In this document: positions 1-5,145 of the stretch, piece by piece | Position numbering within the stretch: the stretch's first letter is position 1 | Layout of the letters: each line of letters starts with the position of its first letter | DNA from: JANWKQ01 sp040376605 | GTDB taxonomy: Bacteria > Bacteroidota > Bacteroidia > CAIKAF01 | DNA length: 6,840 nt | Direction: 5' to 3' | Assembly (NCBI GenBank): GCA_040376605.1 | Contig: JBEIQI010000168.1 | Span: 1-6,840, forward strand | Translations under genes and position numbers: made by a program | Notes under the pieces: generated by a model | The model's database searches: none | The model's input: only the letters and a program-made list of their open reading frames with translations | What the model was told of the DNA's origin: nothing

Positions 1-192
1 CCCTATATATATAATCTTGGAATTGGAGGGATGACCTTCTACATCCGAAACACGTCCACTCATTAATGCGGGACCAATATGTCGTGCTTTTAGATCACCA
101 AATAGTTCTTTTCCTTTTAAAGGAATTCCTTCTTGGGCTCCTAGAAATGTTAAATTTCCCAGAACCAATAGAGATATAAATGTTATTCTCAT
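1..192 (-). CDS. Secreted VPS10/sortilin-like BNR-repeat protein, N-terminal fragment
   Basis: Only the first 64 codons are inside the window; the gene continues past the left edge. It starts at ATG 190-192, 38 bp after the stop of the LolA-like gene, and stays open to position 1. The N-terminus looks like a Sec signal peptide: MRIT, a hydrophobic core FISLLVLGNLTFLGA, and likely cleavage before Gln20. The mature start contains LKARHIGPALMSGRVSD and ends at KIIYIG. That pattern (xR.IGP..MSGRV.D, then IIY.G) is typical of the first blade of the large Bacteroidota proteins annotated as WD40/YVTN/BNR-like repeat, sortilin N-terminal or glycosyl hydrolase proteins. These are usually about 1000 residues long, beta-propeller based and exported; the substrate is generally unknown, so the hydrolase label should not be trusted. 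No promoter or terminator is evident in the 38-bp gap, so it is probably co-transcribed with the gene at 231-1037. The family call rests on a short stretch. Confidence 0.72.
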   Translation of the reverse strand, partial: MRITFISLLVLGNLTFLGAQEGIPLKGKELFGDLKARHIGPALMSGRVSDVEGHPSNSKIIYIG

Positions 193-230
193 TGTACAAT
201 AATTTAAATAGTAAAGGATTCGCTTTTTTG

Positions 231-1037
231 TTAGTTTTCTGGGAATTTAAACATTGAATCTTCAACCTTTGGATTCACTTCAATCTTTTCAATAACAATT
301 CCTTGACCTTGACCGTCTTTTAAACGAGACATAATGGAGAATGGGAAATATACTCCACTAACTTCCTGATAGTCACTGTATACAGTTTGTGCTATTTGAC
401 CTTTAGCTTCACCTGTTGGAATAACTGTTTCAGACATGATCAAGGCATAACTCTCTTCATCGAAATAGTGGAAGGCTACATTTTCTTCTTCTTTTCCATC
501 TACTAAGGTGGACTTTTTTATAATCTTGATTTTAAAGCATTTTACCCCTTCTGCTGTTTCTTTACCCATAAATTCTGCTTTGTAGCCTTTAGCTGCATAT
601 CCCATAATATCATTCGGAAAGTCCTTAGCTTCTCTTTTTTTGTTTTCGGTGGCCTCCTTATCGCTTTTTTCAGCCTTCATAGTCATGAAGTTCATACCCC
701 AAAGAGTTTCACCATCAAAAACATCTTGTACCATTTTTTTACCTTGAAATTCAAAGGAGGTATATGATCGACCATCTGATAAGTTAATGATATCCAAAGG
801 CAGGCTCATGCCCTGAGCGTCCACTTTAGCAGTCATACGTATACCATTAATTTTGGACCATGCATCTTTTCCACCCATAGCGGTTATGTATTTGTCGATA
901 ATATCATCCGCTTTTTGAGCATGCACCGGCTTAGCAAATGCTACTAAAAGTAAAATAAGGGTTGCCAGAGAATAACCAGCAAATCGATGAACAGAAGAAC
1001 CTAATGATTTCATAATTTTATATTTAAATTTGATCAT
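231..1037 (-). CDS. Periplasmic LolA-like (outer membrane lipoprotein-sorting superfamily) protein
   Basis: A 268-residue exported protein. Residues 1-40 form a long signal peptide: basic N-terminus, hydrophobic core around YSLATLILLLVAFA, and cleavage after VHA40. There is no lipobox cysteine, so it should be soluble in the periplasm. The mature protein begins ADDIIDKYITAMGGKDAW, the usual opening of Bacteroidota LolA/LppX-fold proteins. Other family-like stretches are FDGETLWGMN (107-116), YFDEESYALIMSE (191-203), DYQEVSGVYFPFSI (222-235) and the C-terminal VNPKVEDSMFKFPE (254-267). LolA-fold proteins bind acyl chains or lipid; most Bacteroidota paralogues have no tested role, and this is not necessarily the true lipoprotein carrier LolA. 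ATG 1037 is given as start, but Met9 at 1013 may be the real one: a perfect TATATTTG promoter box lies directly against the 1037 ATG, and Met9 gives a more usual 32-residue signal peptide. The VPS10-like gene follows after 38 bp on the same strand. Confidence 0.82.
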   Translation of the reverse strand: MIKFKYKIMKSLGSSVHRFAGYSLATLILLLVAFAKPVHAQKADDIIDKYITAMGGKDAWSKINGIRMTAKVDAQGMSLPLDIINLSDGRSYTSFEFQGKKMVQDVFDGETLWGMNFMTMKAEKSDKEATENKKREAKDFPNDIMGYAAKGYKAEFMGKETAEGVKCFKIKIIKKSTLVDGKEEENVAFHYFDEESYALIMSETVIPTGEAKGQIAQTVYSDYQEVSGVYFPFSIMSRLKDGQGQGIVIEKIEVNPKVEDSMFKFPEN

Positions 1038-1053
1038 TCAAATATATTTGAAT
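1036..1053 (-). promoter_or_regulatory. 18-bp perfect palindrome containing a TAnnTTTG -7 box
   Basis: ATTCAAATATATTTGAAT is its own reverse complement over all 18 bases. On the minus strand it contains TATATTTG (1046-1039), a full match to the Bacteroidota -7 consensus TAnnTTTG. It overlaps the first two bases of the ATG at 1037. If the box is used, transcription would begin around or just inside that ATG, which favours translation from Met9 at 1013. I see no good TTTG -33 box at normal spacing; the nearest candidates are TTTA at 1074-1071 (24-base spacer) and TTTG at 1084-1081 (34-base spacer). It could equally be an operator for a dimeric regulator, or an A/T-rich coincidence. Confidence 0.4.
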
Positions 1054-1080
1054 AGGCACTTATCTTACATTAAATTTTCC

Positions 1081-1108
1081 CAAAAAGAATTAAAATAAAC
1101 TATTTTAA
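1081..1108 (-). terminator. Possible weak A/T-only terminator after the orphan gene
   Basis: Reading the minus strand, TTAAAATA (1108-1101) and TATTTTAA (1097-1090) form a perfect 8-bp stem with a 3-base loop, followed by TTCTTTTTG. The stem includes the TAA stop of the gene ending at 1105. With no G:C pair in the stem it would be weak, so it may act only in part, or not at all, and allow read-through into the LolA-like gene. Confidence 0.25.
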
Positions 1109-1482
1109 CCATGCTTTGAAATGCTGATACAAGTATCCTCCGCTGCTGACCAGCCTACTACCCCTTTACCTGTGATAACTAAATTATAATAGCAGTTGCC
1201 ATTGTCGTCAGGACCATTGAGGGTTAGATCCGCATCATCATTTCCTGCACTTTGTAAAGTGCTTGGTAAACACGTTAAACCGGAAACTTTACTCTCCGAG
1301 CCACATAGATCTTCAGGTGAAACAGTTGAACTGCAAGATTCAAGAAGATCTAAAATCGCCTTGGTCTTCGCCAAGGTATCATCATGTTTAAACATAGGGG
1401 AATTGTAGGAACCTCTCAGTGCGGTCCCATAAACCAGGCCTTTAACTTTACATATCATGGGCGAATCGTTTTCGATTTTCAT
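1105..1482 (-). CDS. Unrecognised 125-residue protein with six cysteines
   Basis: I do not recognise this protein. It starts at ATG 1482, with an in-frame TAA seven codons upstream, and ends at TAA 1105-1107. It has no signal peptide, lipobox or transmembrane segment: the N-terminus MKIENDSPMICKVKG is hydrophilic. Six cysteines fall at 11, 50, 60, 71, 97 and 118. The middle part (about 34-50) reads as a helix (DTLAKTKAILDLLESC). The region 79-96 is rich in Asp, Asn and Gly, like a flexible loop or a turn that could bind cation. The C-terminal NGNCYYNLVITGKGVVGW and DTCISIS look like beta strands. A hand count gives about 42% GC, which looks a little above its neighbours. Support for a real gene comes from a promoter-like TTTG-N20-TATCTTTA just upstream. 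Against it: no recognised family, and an isolated setting. It could be a lineage-specific small protein or the remnant of a larger one. Confidence 0.45.
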   Translation of the reverse strand: MKIENDSPMICKVKGLVYGTALRGSYNSPMFKHDDTLAKTKAILDLLESCSSTVSPEDLCGSESKVSGLTCLPSTLQSAGNDDADLTLNGPDDNGNCYYNLVITGKGVVGWSAAEDTCISISKHG

Positions 1483-1501
1483 ATTTCTTGAATTATCGGT
1501 T

Positions 1502-1533
1502 TAAAGATATTCCTTTGACAGACCTCTAACAAA
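1502..1533 (-). promoter_or_regulatory. Bacteroidota-type promoter candidate for the orphan gene
   Basis: On the minus strand, TTTG (1533-1530) is followed after 20 bases by TATCTTTA (1509-1502). The Bacteroidota housekeeping consensus is TTTG or TTG, then a spacer of about 17-23 bases, then TAnnTTTG. Only the last base of the -7 box departs from it (A for G). Initiation would be expected a few bases downstream, leaving a leader of roughly 10-15 bases before the ATG at 1482. Confidence 0.4.
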
Positions 1534-1716
1534 GATTTTAGAAAGAATTGATGATCATGGGTCCCTGCGTGGTGCTTTAAGGAGGAAATGGCTGGATTGC
1601 AGTATTCCTTCCATGGGATTTTTAAAAGTAATTATTAGATAAAAGGGCTGATTTTATTGACGATTAGGGGATTACGTGATTAACATGGACAAAAAATCGT
1701 ATTTTTTTTACAAAGT

Positions 1717-1749
1717 TTTACACATAATATCAAAAATGATATATCTTTG
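1717..1749 (+). promoter_or_regulatory. Promoter candidate for the cold-shock gene
   Basis: TATCTTTG at 1742-1749 matches the Bacteroidota -7 consensus TAnnTTTG at every defined base. The upstream box is poor: TTTA at 1717-1720, with a 21-base spacer, in place of TTTG. The start point would fall around 1754-1757, giving a leader of only about 25 bases before the ATG at 1780. A 7-bp inverted repeat (AATGATA 1735-1741, TATCATT 1760-1766) flanks the -7 box. The rest of the divergent gap from 1534 to 1716 shows nothing convincing. Confidence 0.5.
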
Positions 1750-1779
1750 CGCCATTATTTATCATTAGTAAAATTAACA

Positions 1780-1971
1780 ATGCAAAAAGGAAAAATTAAA
1801 TTTTTTAATGAAACCAAAGGATTTGGTTTTATTACACCAGACGCTGGTGGAGAGGATGTATTCGTACACTCAACCGGTTTGATCGACAAAGTTCGTGAAA
1901 ATGACACAGTTACATACGAAGTGCAGCAAGGCAAAAAAGGCTTGAATGCAGTTAATGTTAAGCTTGCATAA
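1780..1971 (+). CDS. Cold-shock domain protein (CspA family)
   Basis: A 63-residue single cold-shock domain, close to the usual 65-70 residues. It binds single-stranded RNA or DNA in the cytoplasm and typically melts RNA structure or aids translation and antitermination. RNP1 is KGFGFI (13-18) and RNP2 is VFVH (27-30), with aromatic residues on the nucleic-acid face at Phe8, Phe9, Phe15, Phe17 and Phe28. The opening KIKFFNETKGFGFI has Phe where enterobacterial CspA has Trp, as is common in this phylum. ATG 1780 is chosen because the domain begins there; an in-frame TTG at 1747 sits inside the -7 promoter box and cannot be the start. It is probably monocistronic, with its own promoter and a strong terminator 29 bases after the stop. 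The leader looks too short for the long thermosensor leader known for E. coli cspA, so cold induction cannot be assumed. Confidence 0.96.
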   Translation: MQKGKIKFFNETKGFGFITPDAGGEDVFVHSTGLIDKVRENDTVTYEVQQGKKGLNAVNVKLA

Positions 1972-2000
1972 TCAACAAACTTTTTTATTAAAAATTGCAG

Positions 2001-2032
2001 AAGGTCAGCTAATAGCTGACCTTTTTGTTTTT
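2001..2032 (+). terminator. Intrinsic terminator of the cold-shock gene
   Basis: AAGGTCAGCT (2001-2010) pairs perfectly with AGCTGACCTT (2014-2023) across the 3-base loop AAT. The run TTTTTGTTTTT (2022-2032) overlaps the stem end and follows it. This is a textbook Rho-independent terminator for the plus strand. On the minus strand the same stem is followed by CTGCAATTTTT, so it could also give weak backup termination for the converging nuo operon. Confidence 0.92.
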
Positions 2033-2299
2033 AATCATTTTAGGTTGTAGTCCCTGTCTCCGTTCAGTTGTTTGCATTCATTATTGAGCTAAGAGATGAA
2101 AATATACTGAGTATGGGAATGCGGTTTTTTATAATAATTCTAAGCCCTATTATAGAAATTCTTTTTAATCACCTTAAAGACGGGTTAATTGTTTCATTTA
2201 AATCTATAGTAAAGATGGTTCAAAGTGAACATACGGAATAGAAATAAATAGATCATTGCTCCGTATGGAGAATTCTTGAACAGATTAACCAATTAAATT
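2033..2299. other. Convergent intergenic gap between the cold-shock gene and nuoN
   Basis: No recognisable gene or RNA. The plus strand holds an unsupported 42-codon ORF (ATG 2113, TAG 2239-2241) that begins MGMRFFIIILSPIIEI and lacks a ribosome site or promoter. The reading frame is open back to a TAG just after the csp terminator but has no earlier ATG. An inverted repeat at 2230-2267 overlaps its end. No clean T-tailed terminator for the nuo operon was seen on the minus strand. Confidence 0.6.
2230..2267 (-). repeat. Inverted repeat downstream of nuoN
   Basis: CATACGGA (2230-2237) and TCCGTATG (2260-2267) form a perfect 8-bp inverted repeat with a 22-base loop, starting 33 bases after the nuoN stop on the minus strand. 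A competing smaller hairpin, CTCC-ATAC-GGAG, uses bases 2270-2259. No U-tract follows directly; the next bases are TTCACTTTG. It may mark the 3' end of the operon mRNA or stabilise it, but it is not a classic terminator. Confidence 0.35.
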
Positions 2300-3685
2300 T
2301 TAAAGGAAACTAGCGATTAAGTCAGGCATTAAGCTAATGGCCATTAACAAGGCCGCTAATAGGATAAGTATGGATTTGTATCCCCAGCTAACATCAATGG
2401 GTGTATTATCTGGTCGTCTGGCATACATGGCTACAAATACCCTGAAGTAGAAATAAACCGATAATACCGTATTAATAATCGCTATCAAAACTACCAATAA
2501 TAAATCCTTACTTAAGGCAGCACTTAGGATATAATACTTTCCCCAAAAACCAGCCAGTGGAGGAATACTAGCCATCGATAAAAGTCCTATGGTTAATGCA
2601 ACTGCCAAGATGGGTCGTTTAAAGAACAATCCGTTAAAGGCAGCCAGGTTCTCCGACTTCATACTTCTAAATACGGGAATTGCTACTCCAAATCCAATTA
2701 AATTCGCTACTCCATATCCAATGGTATAATAGGCGATTACATGCCAATTATTGAAATCAACCGCTAATATTCCTAAAAGCATAAATCCGGCATGAGAAAT
2801 CCCGGAATAAGCCATCATTCTTTTGAAATTAGTTTGTACAATGGCTAAAATATTTCCTATGGAAATAGTAGCTATACAAACCAAAATCAGAATGATATCA
2901 TATAAATGATGTAAAGGAATAAATACTGAATTCAAAACAATATATAAACTGGCAATCGCTGAAATTTTAGCAATCGTGGCCATAAAAGCAGTAACAATGG
3001 AGGGTGATCCCTGGTAAACATCCGGACTCCAAAAATGAAATGGTGCAGCAGAAACCTTAAATAAAAATCCAACCAACATCAATATTAAACCTGAATGCAG
3101 AAATCCCGCATTTTTTTGAATCACTTCATCAACAAATAAGACTTGGGTTAGTTTCTCGTAATGCAATGTACCAGTAGCCCCATATAATAATACCATTCCA
3201 AACAACAAAATACCCGATGCAAAGGCACCCATCAAAAAGTATTTCATTCCCGCTTCATTACTTTCAAGTTTAACACGGTTACTACCCGCTAAAACATATA
3301 ATGAAACCGACAATACCTCAATTCCAATAAAGGTCATCAATAAATGATGAGCTCCAATCATTAAAATAGCCCCCGTTACCGCAAACAAATAGATAGCTAA
3401 ATAGTCGGACCAATATTTCTTTTCTTCTTTATAAAAACTACCGCCTAATAATATCAGAAATATCGCCAAAAACATAATAATTCCGGTAAATACCATGGTT
3501 ACCCTATTCACCACGTACATATCGTTGAAATAAGTAATCGCAGGATCATTCCAATGAGAAAAATTCAAATACATGGCCGCCCCAATTCCTATAATAGCCA
3601 CAGGTCCCAATAGTTTGCGAAGTCCTAATAACTCCATCAACATGATGAGCAAACCGAGACTAGATATGACGATTAAGGCTTCCAC
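2300..3685 (-). CDS. nuoN: NADH-quinone oxidoreductase subunit N
   Basis: A 461-residue polytopic membrane protein, one of three antiporter-like proton-pumping subunits of respiratory complex I, expected to have about 14 transmembrane helices. The charged residues of the proton path are present: Glu123 in FIGIEVLSVSLYVL, Lys210 in GFLFKVSAAPFHFW, Lys240 in ATIAKISAIASL and Lys383 in PLAGFWGKYYIL. These match E. coli NuoN Glu133, Lys217, Lys247 and Lys395 by context. NFKRMMAYSGISHAGFMLLG (286-305) is the usual conserved loop and helix. The start codon is GTG (3685-3683), 2 bp after the nuoM stop; no ATG lies between the preceding in-frame stop and this GTG, and the next Met (15) would cut into the first helix. 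The length is normal and no residue seems missing. It is the last gene of the operon, and translation is probably coupled to nuoM. Confidence 0.97.
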   Translation of the reverse strand: MEALIVISSLGLLIMLMELLGLRKLLGPVAIIGIGAAMYLNFSHWNDPAITYFNDMYVVNRVTMVFTGIIMFLAIFLILLGGSFYKEEKKYWSDYLAIYLFAVTGAILMIGAHHLLMTFIGIEVLSVSLYVLAGSNRVKLESNEAGMKYFLMGAFASGILLFGMVLLYGATGTLHYEKLTQVLFVDEVIQKNAGFLHSGLILMLVGFLFKVSAAPFHFWSPDVYQGSPSIVTAFMATIAKISAIASLYIVLNSVFIPLHHLYDIILILVCIATISIGNILAIVQTNFKRMMAYSGISHAGFMLLGILAVDFNNWHVIAYYTIGYGVANLIGFGVAIPVFRSMKSENLAAFNGLFFKRPILAVALTIGLLSMASIPPLAGFWGKYYILSAALSKDLLLVVLIAIINTVLSVYFYFRVFVAMYARRPDNTPIDVSWGYKSILILLAALLMAISLMPDLIASFL

Positions 3686-3687
3686 TT

Positions 3688-5145
3688 TTATAGTACAGGT
3701 TTGATAAGATTATTGATAAGATTGATCACTGAATCATCCGTTAAGTCGAAAATTGGCTGATAAACTAACCCGAATACGAAAACCAATATTACAAACGGAT
3801 AAATAGTCAACATTTCTGTGGTACTAAGATCTTTAAATCCAACTGTATTTGAATTTGCAGGACCTAAAACGGATTGTCTAAACATTCTCAACATAACTAC
3901 AGCACCTAAAACTAAGGAGAAGGCAGCTACCAAAGCCCATACCGCGGAGTATTGGAAAACCCCATACAAGGTTACCAATTCAGCAATAAAGCTGTTAGAG
4001 AATGGAATAGCAGCCGTGGCGAACATGATGACAAAAAAAGCTGTCGCAAATTTGGGAGCTTGTTTTCTTAATCCTCCCAGTTTTGAGAATTCTAAGGTCC
4101 CTACCCTGCTTTGAATAATATCTGCACAAATAAATAAAGCGACTGTGTTTAAACCATGAGAAAAGGCCTGAACAAATGCCCCTTGCATACCAGTATAATT
4201 TAAAGAAAAAATACCAGCAACCATGAGAGATATATGAGCCAATGATACGTAGGCAAACATTCGTTTCATATCCTTTTGCATGATGGCAACAATTCCTGCA
4301 TAAATAACGCCTACAACCGAAAACATCAAAATATATGGTGCAAAGGATGCAGTAGCTAAAGGTAATCCCGGCATCATCCATCTTACAATACTAAATAAGG
4401 CCATTTTAGCTAGTAAGCCAGCTAGAATCATGGTACCTTGATTAGGCGCCATTTGATAAGTGTTGGCCTGCCATGTATGAAATGGAATTAAAGGCAATTT
4501 AACCGCAAATGCGATTAAGAAGCCAATAAACAACCAATTTTGAGAATCAAGGTCTACATTTAAATTAAAAATTGAAAGACTGTCAATGGATGCTCCCTTG
4601 CCATAATTGGCATAAAGGTAAATGATAGAAACCATCATTAACAAACTTCCAAAAACAGTATATAAGAAAAACTTAAAGGTGATTCGTTTTCTATTGCGTC
4701 CTCCCCAATACATCAGAATAAAATAGGCTGGAATAATGGTTAACTCCCAGAAAATATAATACAATAACAAATCATCGGCTAAGAAAACTCCAATTAATGC
4801 AAATTGCATGAGGGATATGAGGAAATGATAAATACGAGGATTATTGATATTTCTATTTGCTGCAGAAAGGTGAACAAATGGCATACAAATATTGGTCATG
4901 ATAATTAATAGGAGCCCAATACCATCAGTTGCAAATTTAATATGGATAGATGGATTCTTAATCCACACTTGATCAACATTAAATGCGGCTGCACCCTGAG
5001 TGGTATAAACCCAATAGGCATAAATAGAGATGGCCAATGATGCCATTGACAAAACTCCTGCAAATTTTGCAGTAGATTGTTTAGGTCCAATTAAAATGAC
5101 CAATGACAAAACAAGGGGTAATATGAGGAGTAGCAGTGATATCAT
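3688..5145 (-). CDS. nuoM: NADH-quinone oxidoreductase subunit M
   Basis: A 485-residue antiporter-like subunit of complex I in the cytoplasmic membrane, about 14 helices, translocating protons between NuoL and NuoN. Key residues: Glu134 in IFWELTIIPAYFILMYWGG, Lys216 in AFAVKLPLIPFHTW and Lys247 in LAGLLAKMALF, corresponding by context to E. coli NuoM Glu144, Lys234 and Lys265. KDMKRMFAYVSLAHISL (291-307) and SHGLNTVALF (329-338) are further family motifs. After HTW the sequence reads QANTYQMAP, where the E. coli-type protein has a LPDAH motif, so Asn228 stands where an Asp is common. Its ATG overlaps the nuoL stop as ATGA (5145-5142), a strong sign of translational coupling, and nuoN follows after 2 bp. 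Length is close to that of other bacterial NuoM proteins and the frame is intact. Confidence 0.97.
   Translation of the reverse strand: MISLLLLILPLVLSLVILIGPKQSTAKFAGVLSMASLAISIYAYWVYTTQGAAAFNVDQVWIKNPSIHIKFATDGIGLLLIIMTNICMPFVHLSAANRNINNPRIYHFLISLMQFALIGVFLADDLLLYYIFWELTIIPAYFILMYWGGRNRKRITFKFFLYTVFGSLLMMVSIIYLYANYGKGASIDSLSIFNLNVDLDSQNWLFIGFLIAFAVKLPLIPFHTWQANTYQMAPNQGTMILAGLLAKMALFSIVRWMMPGLPLATASFAPYILMFSVVGVIYAGIVAIMQKDMKRMFAYVSLAHISLMVAGIFSLNYTGMQGAFVQAFSHGLNTVALFICADIIQSRVGTLEFSKLGGLRKQAPKFATAFFVIMFATAAIPFSNSFIAELVTLYGVFQYSAVWALVAAFSLVLGAVVMLRMFRQSVLGPANSNTVGFKDLSTTEMLTIYPFVILVFVFGLVYQPIFDLTDDSVINLINNLIKPVL

Noticed and set aside
1196..1408. 70-codon plus-strand ORF
   Set aside because: It lies antisense within the 1105-1482 gene, has no promoter or ribosome site and no family resemblance. 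The minus-strand frame has the better start and promoter context.
1588..1638. 16-residue ORF after an AGGAGG sequence
   Set aside because: The AGGAGG is only two bases from the ATG, the peptide is very short, and strong Shine-Dalgarno use is not typical here. Probably coincidence.
1747..1779. N-terminal extension of the cold-shock protein from TTG 1747
   Set aside because: The TTG is part of the -7 promoter box TATCTTTG, and the extra 11 residues are not part of the cold-shock domain; ATG 1780 is the natural start.
3818..4114. 98-codon plus-strand ORF
   Set aside because: It lies entirely antisense within nuoM, whose frame is intact and well conserved.
3995..4381. 128-codon minus-strand ORF
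   Set aside because: It is another frame inside nuoM on the same strand; the nuoM frame carries all the family motifs, so this is a shadow and not a frameshift product.
4905..5090. 61-codon minus-strand ORF
   Set aside because: An out-of-frame shadow in the 5' part of nuoM.
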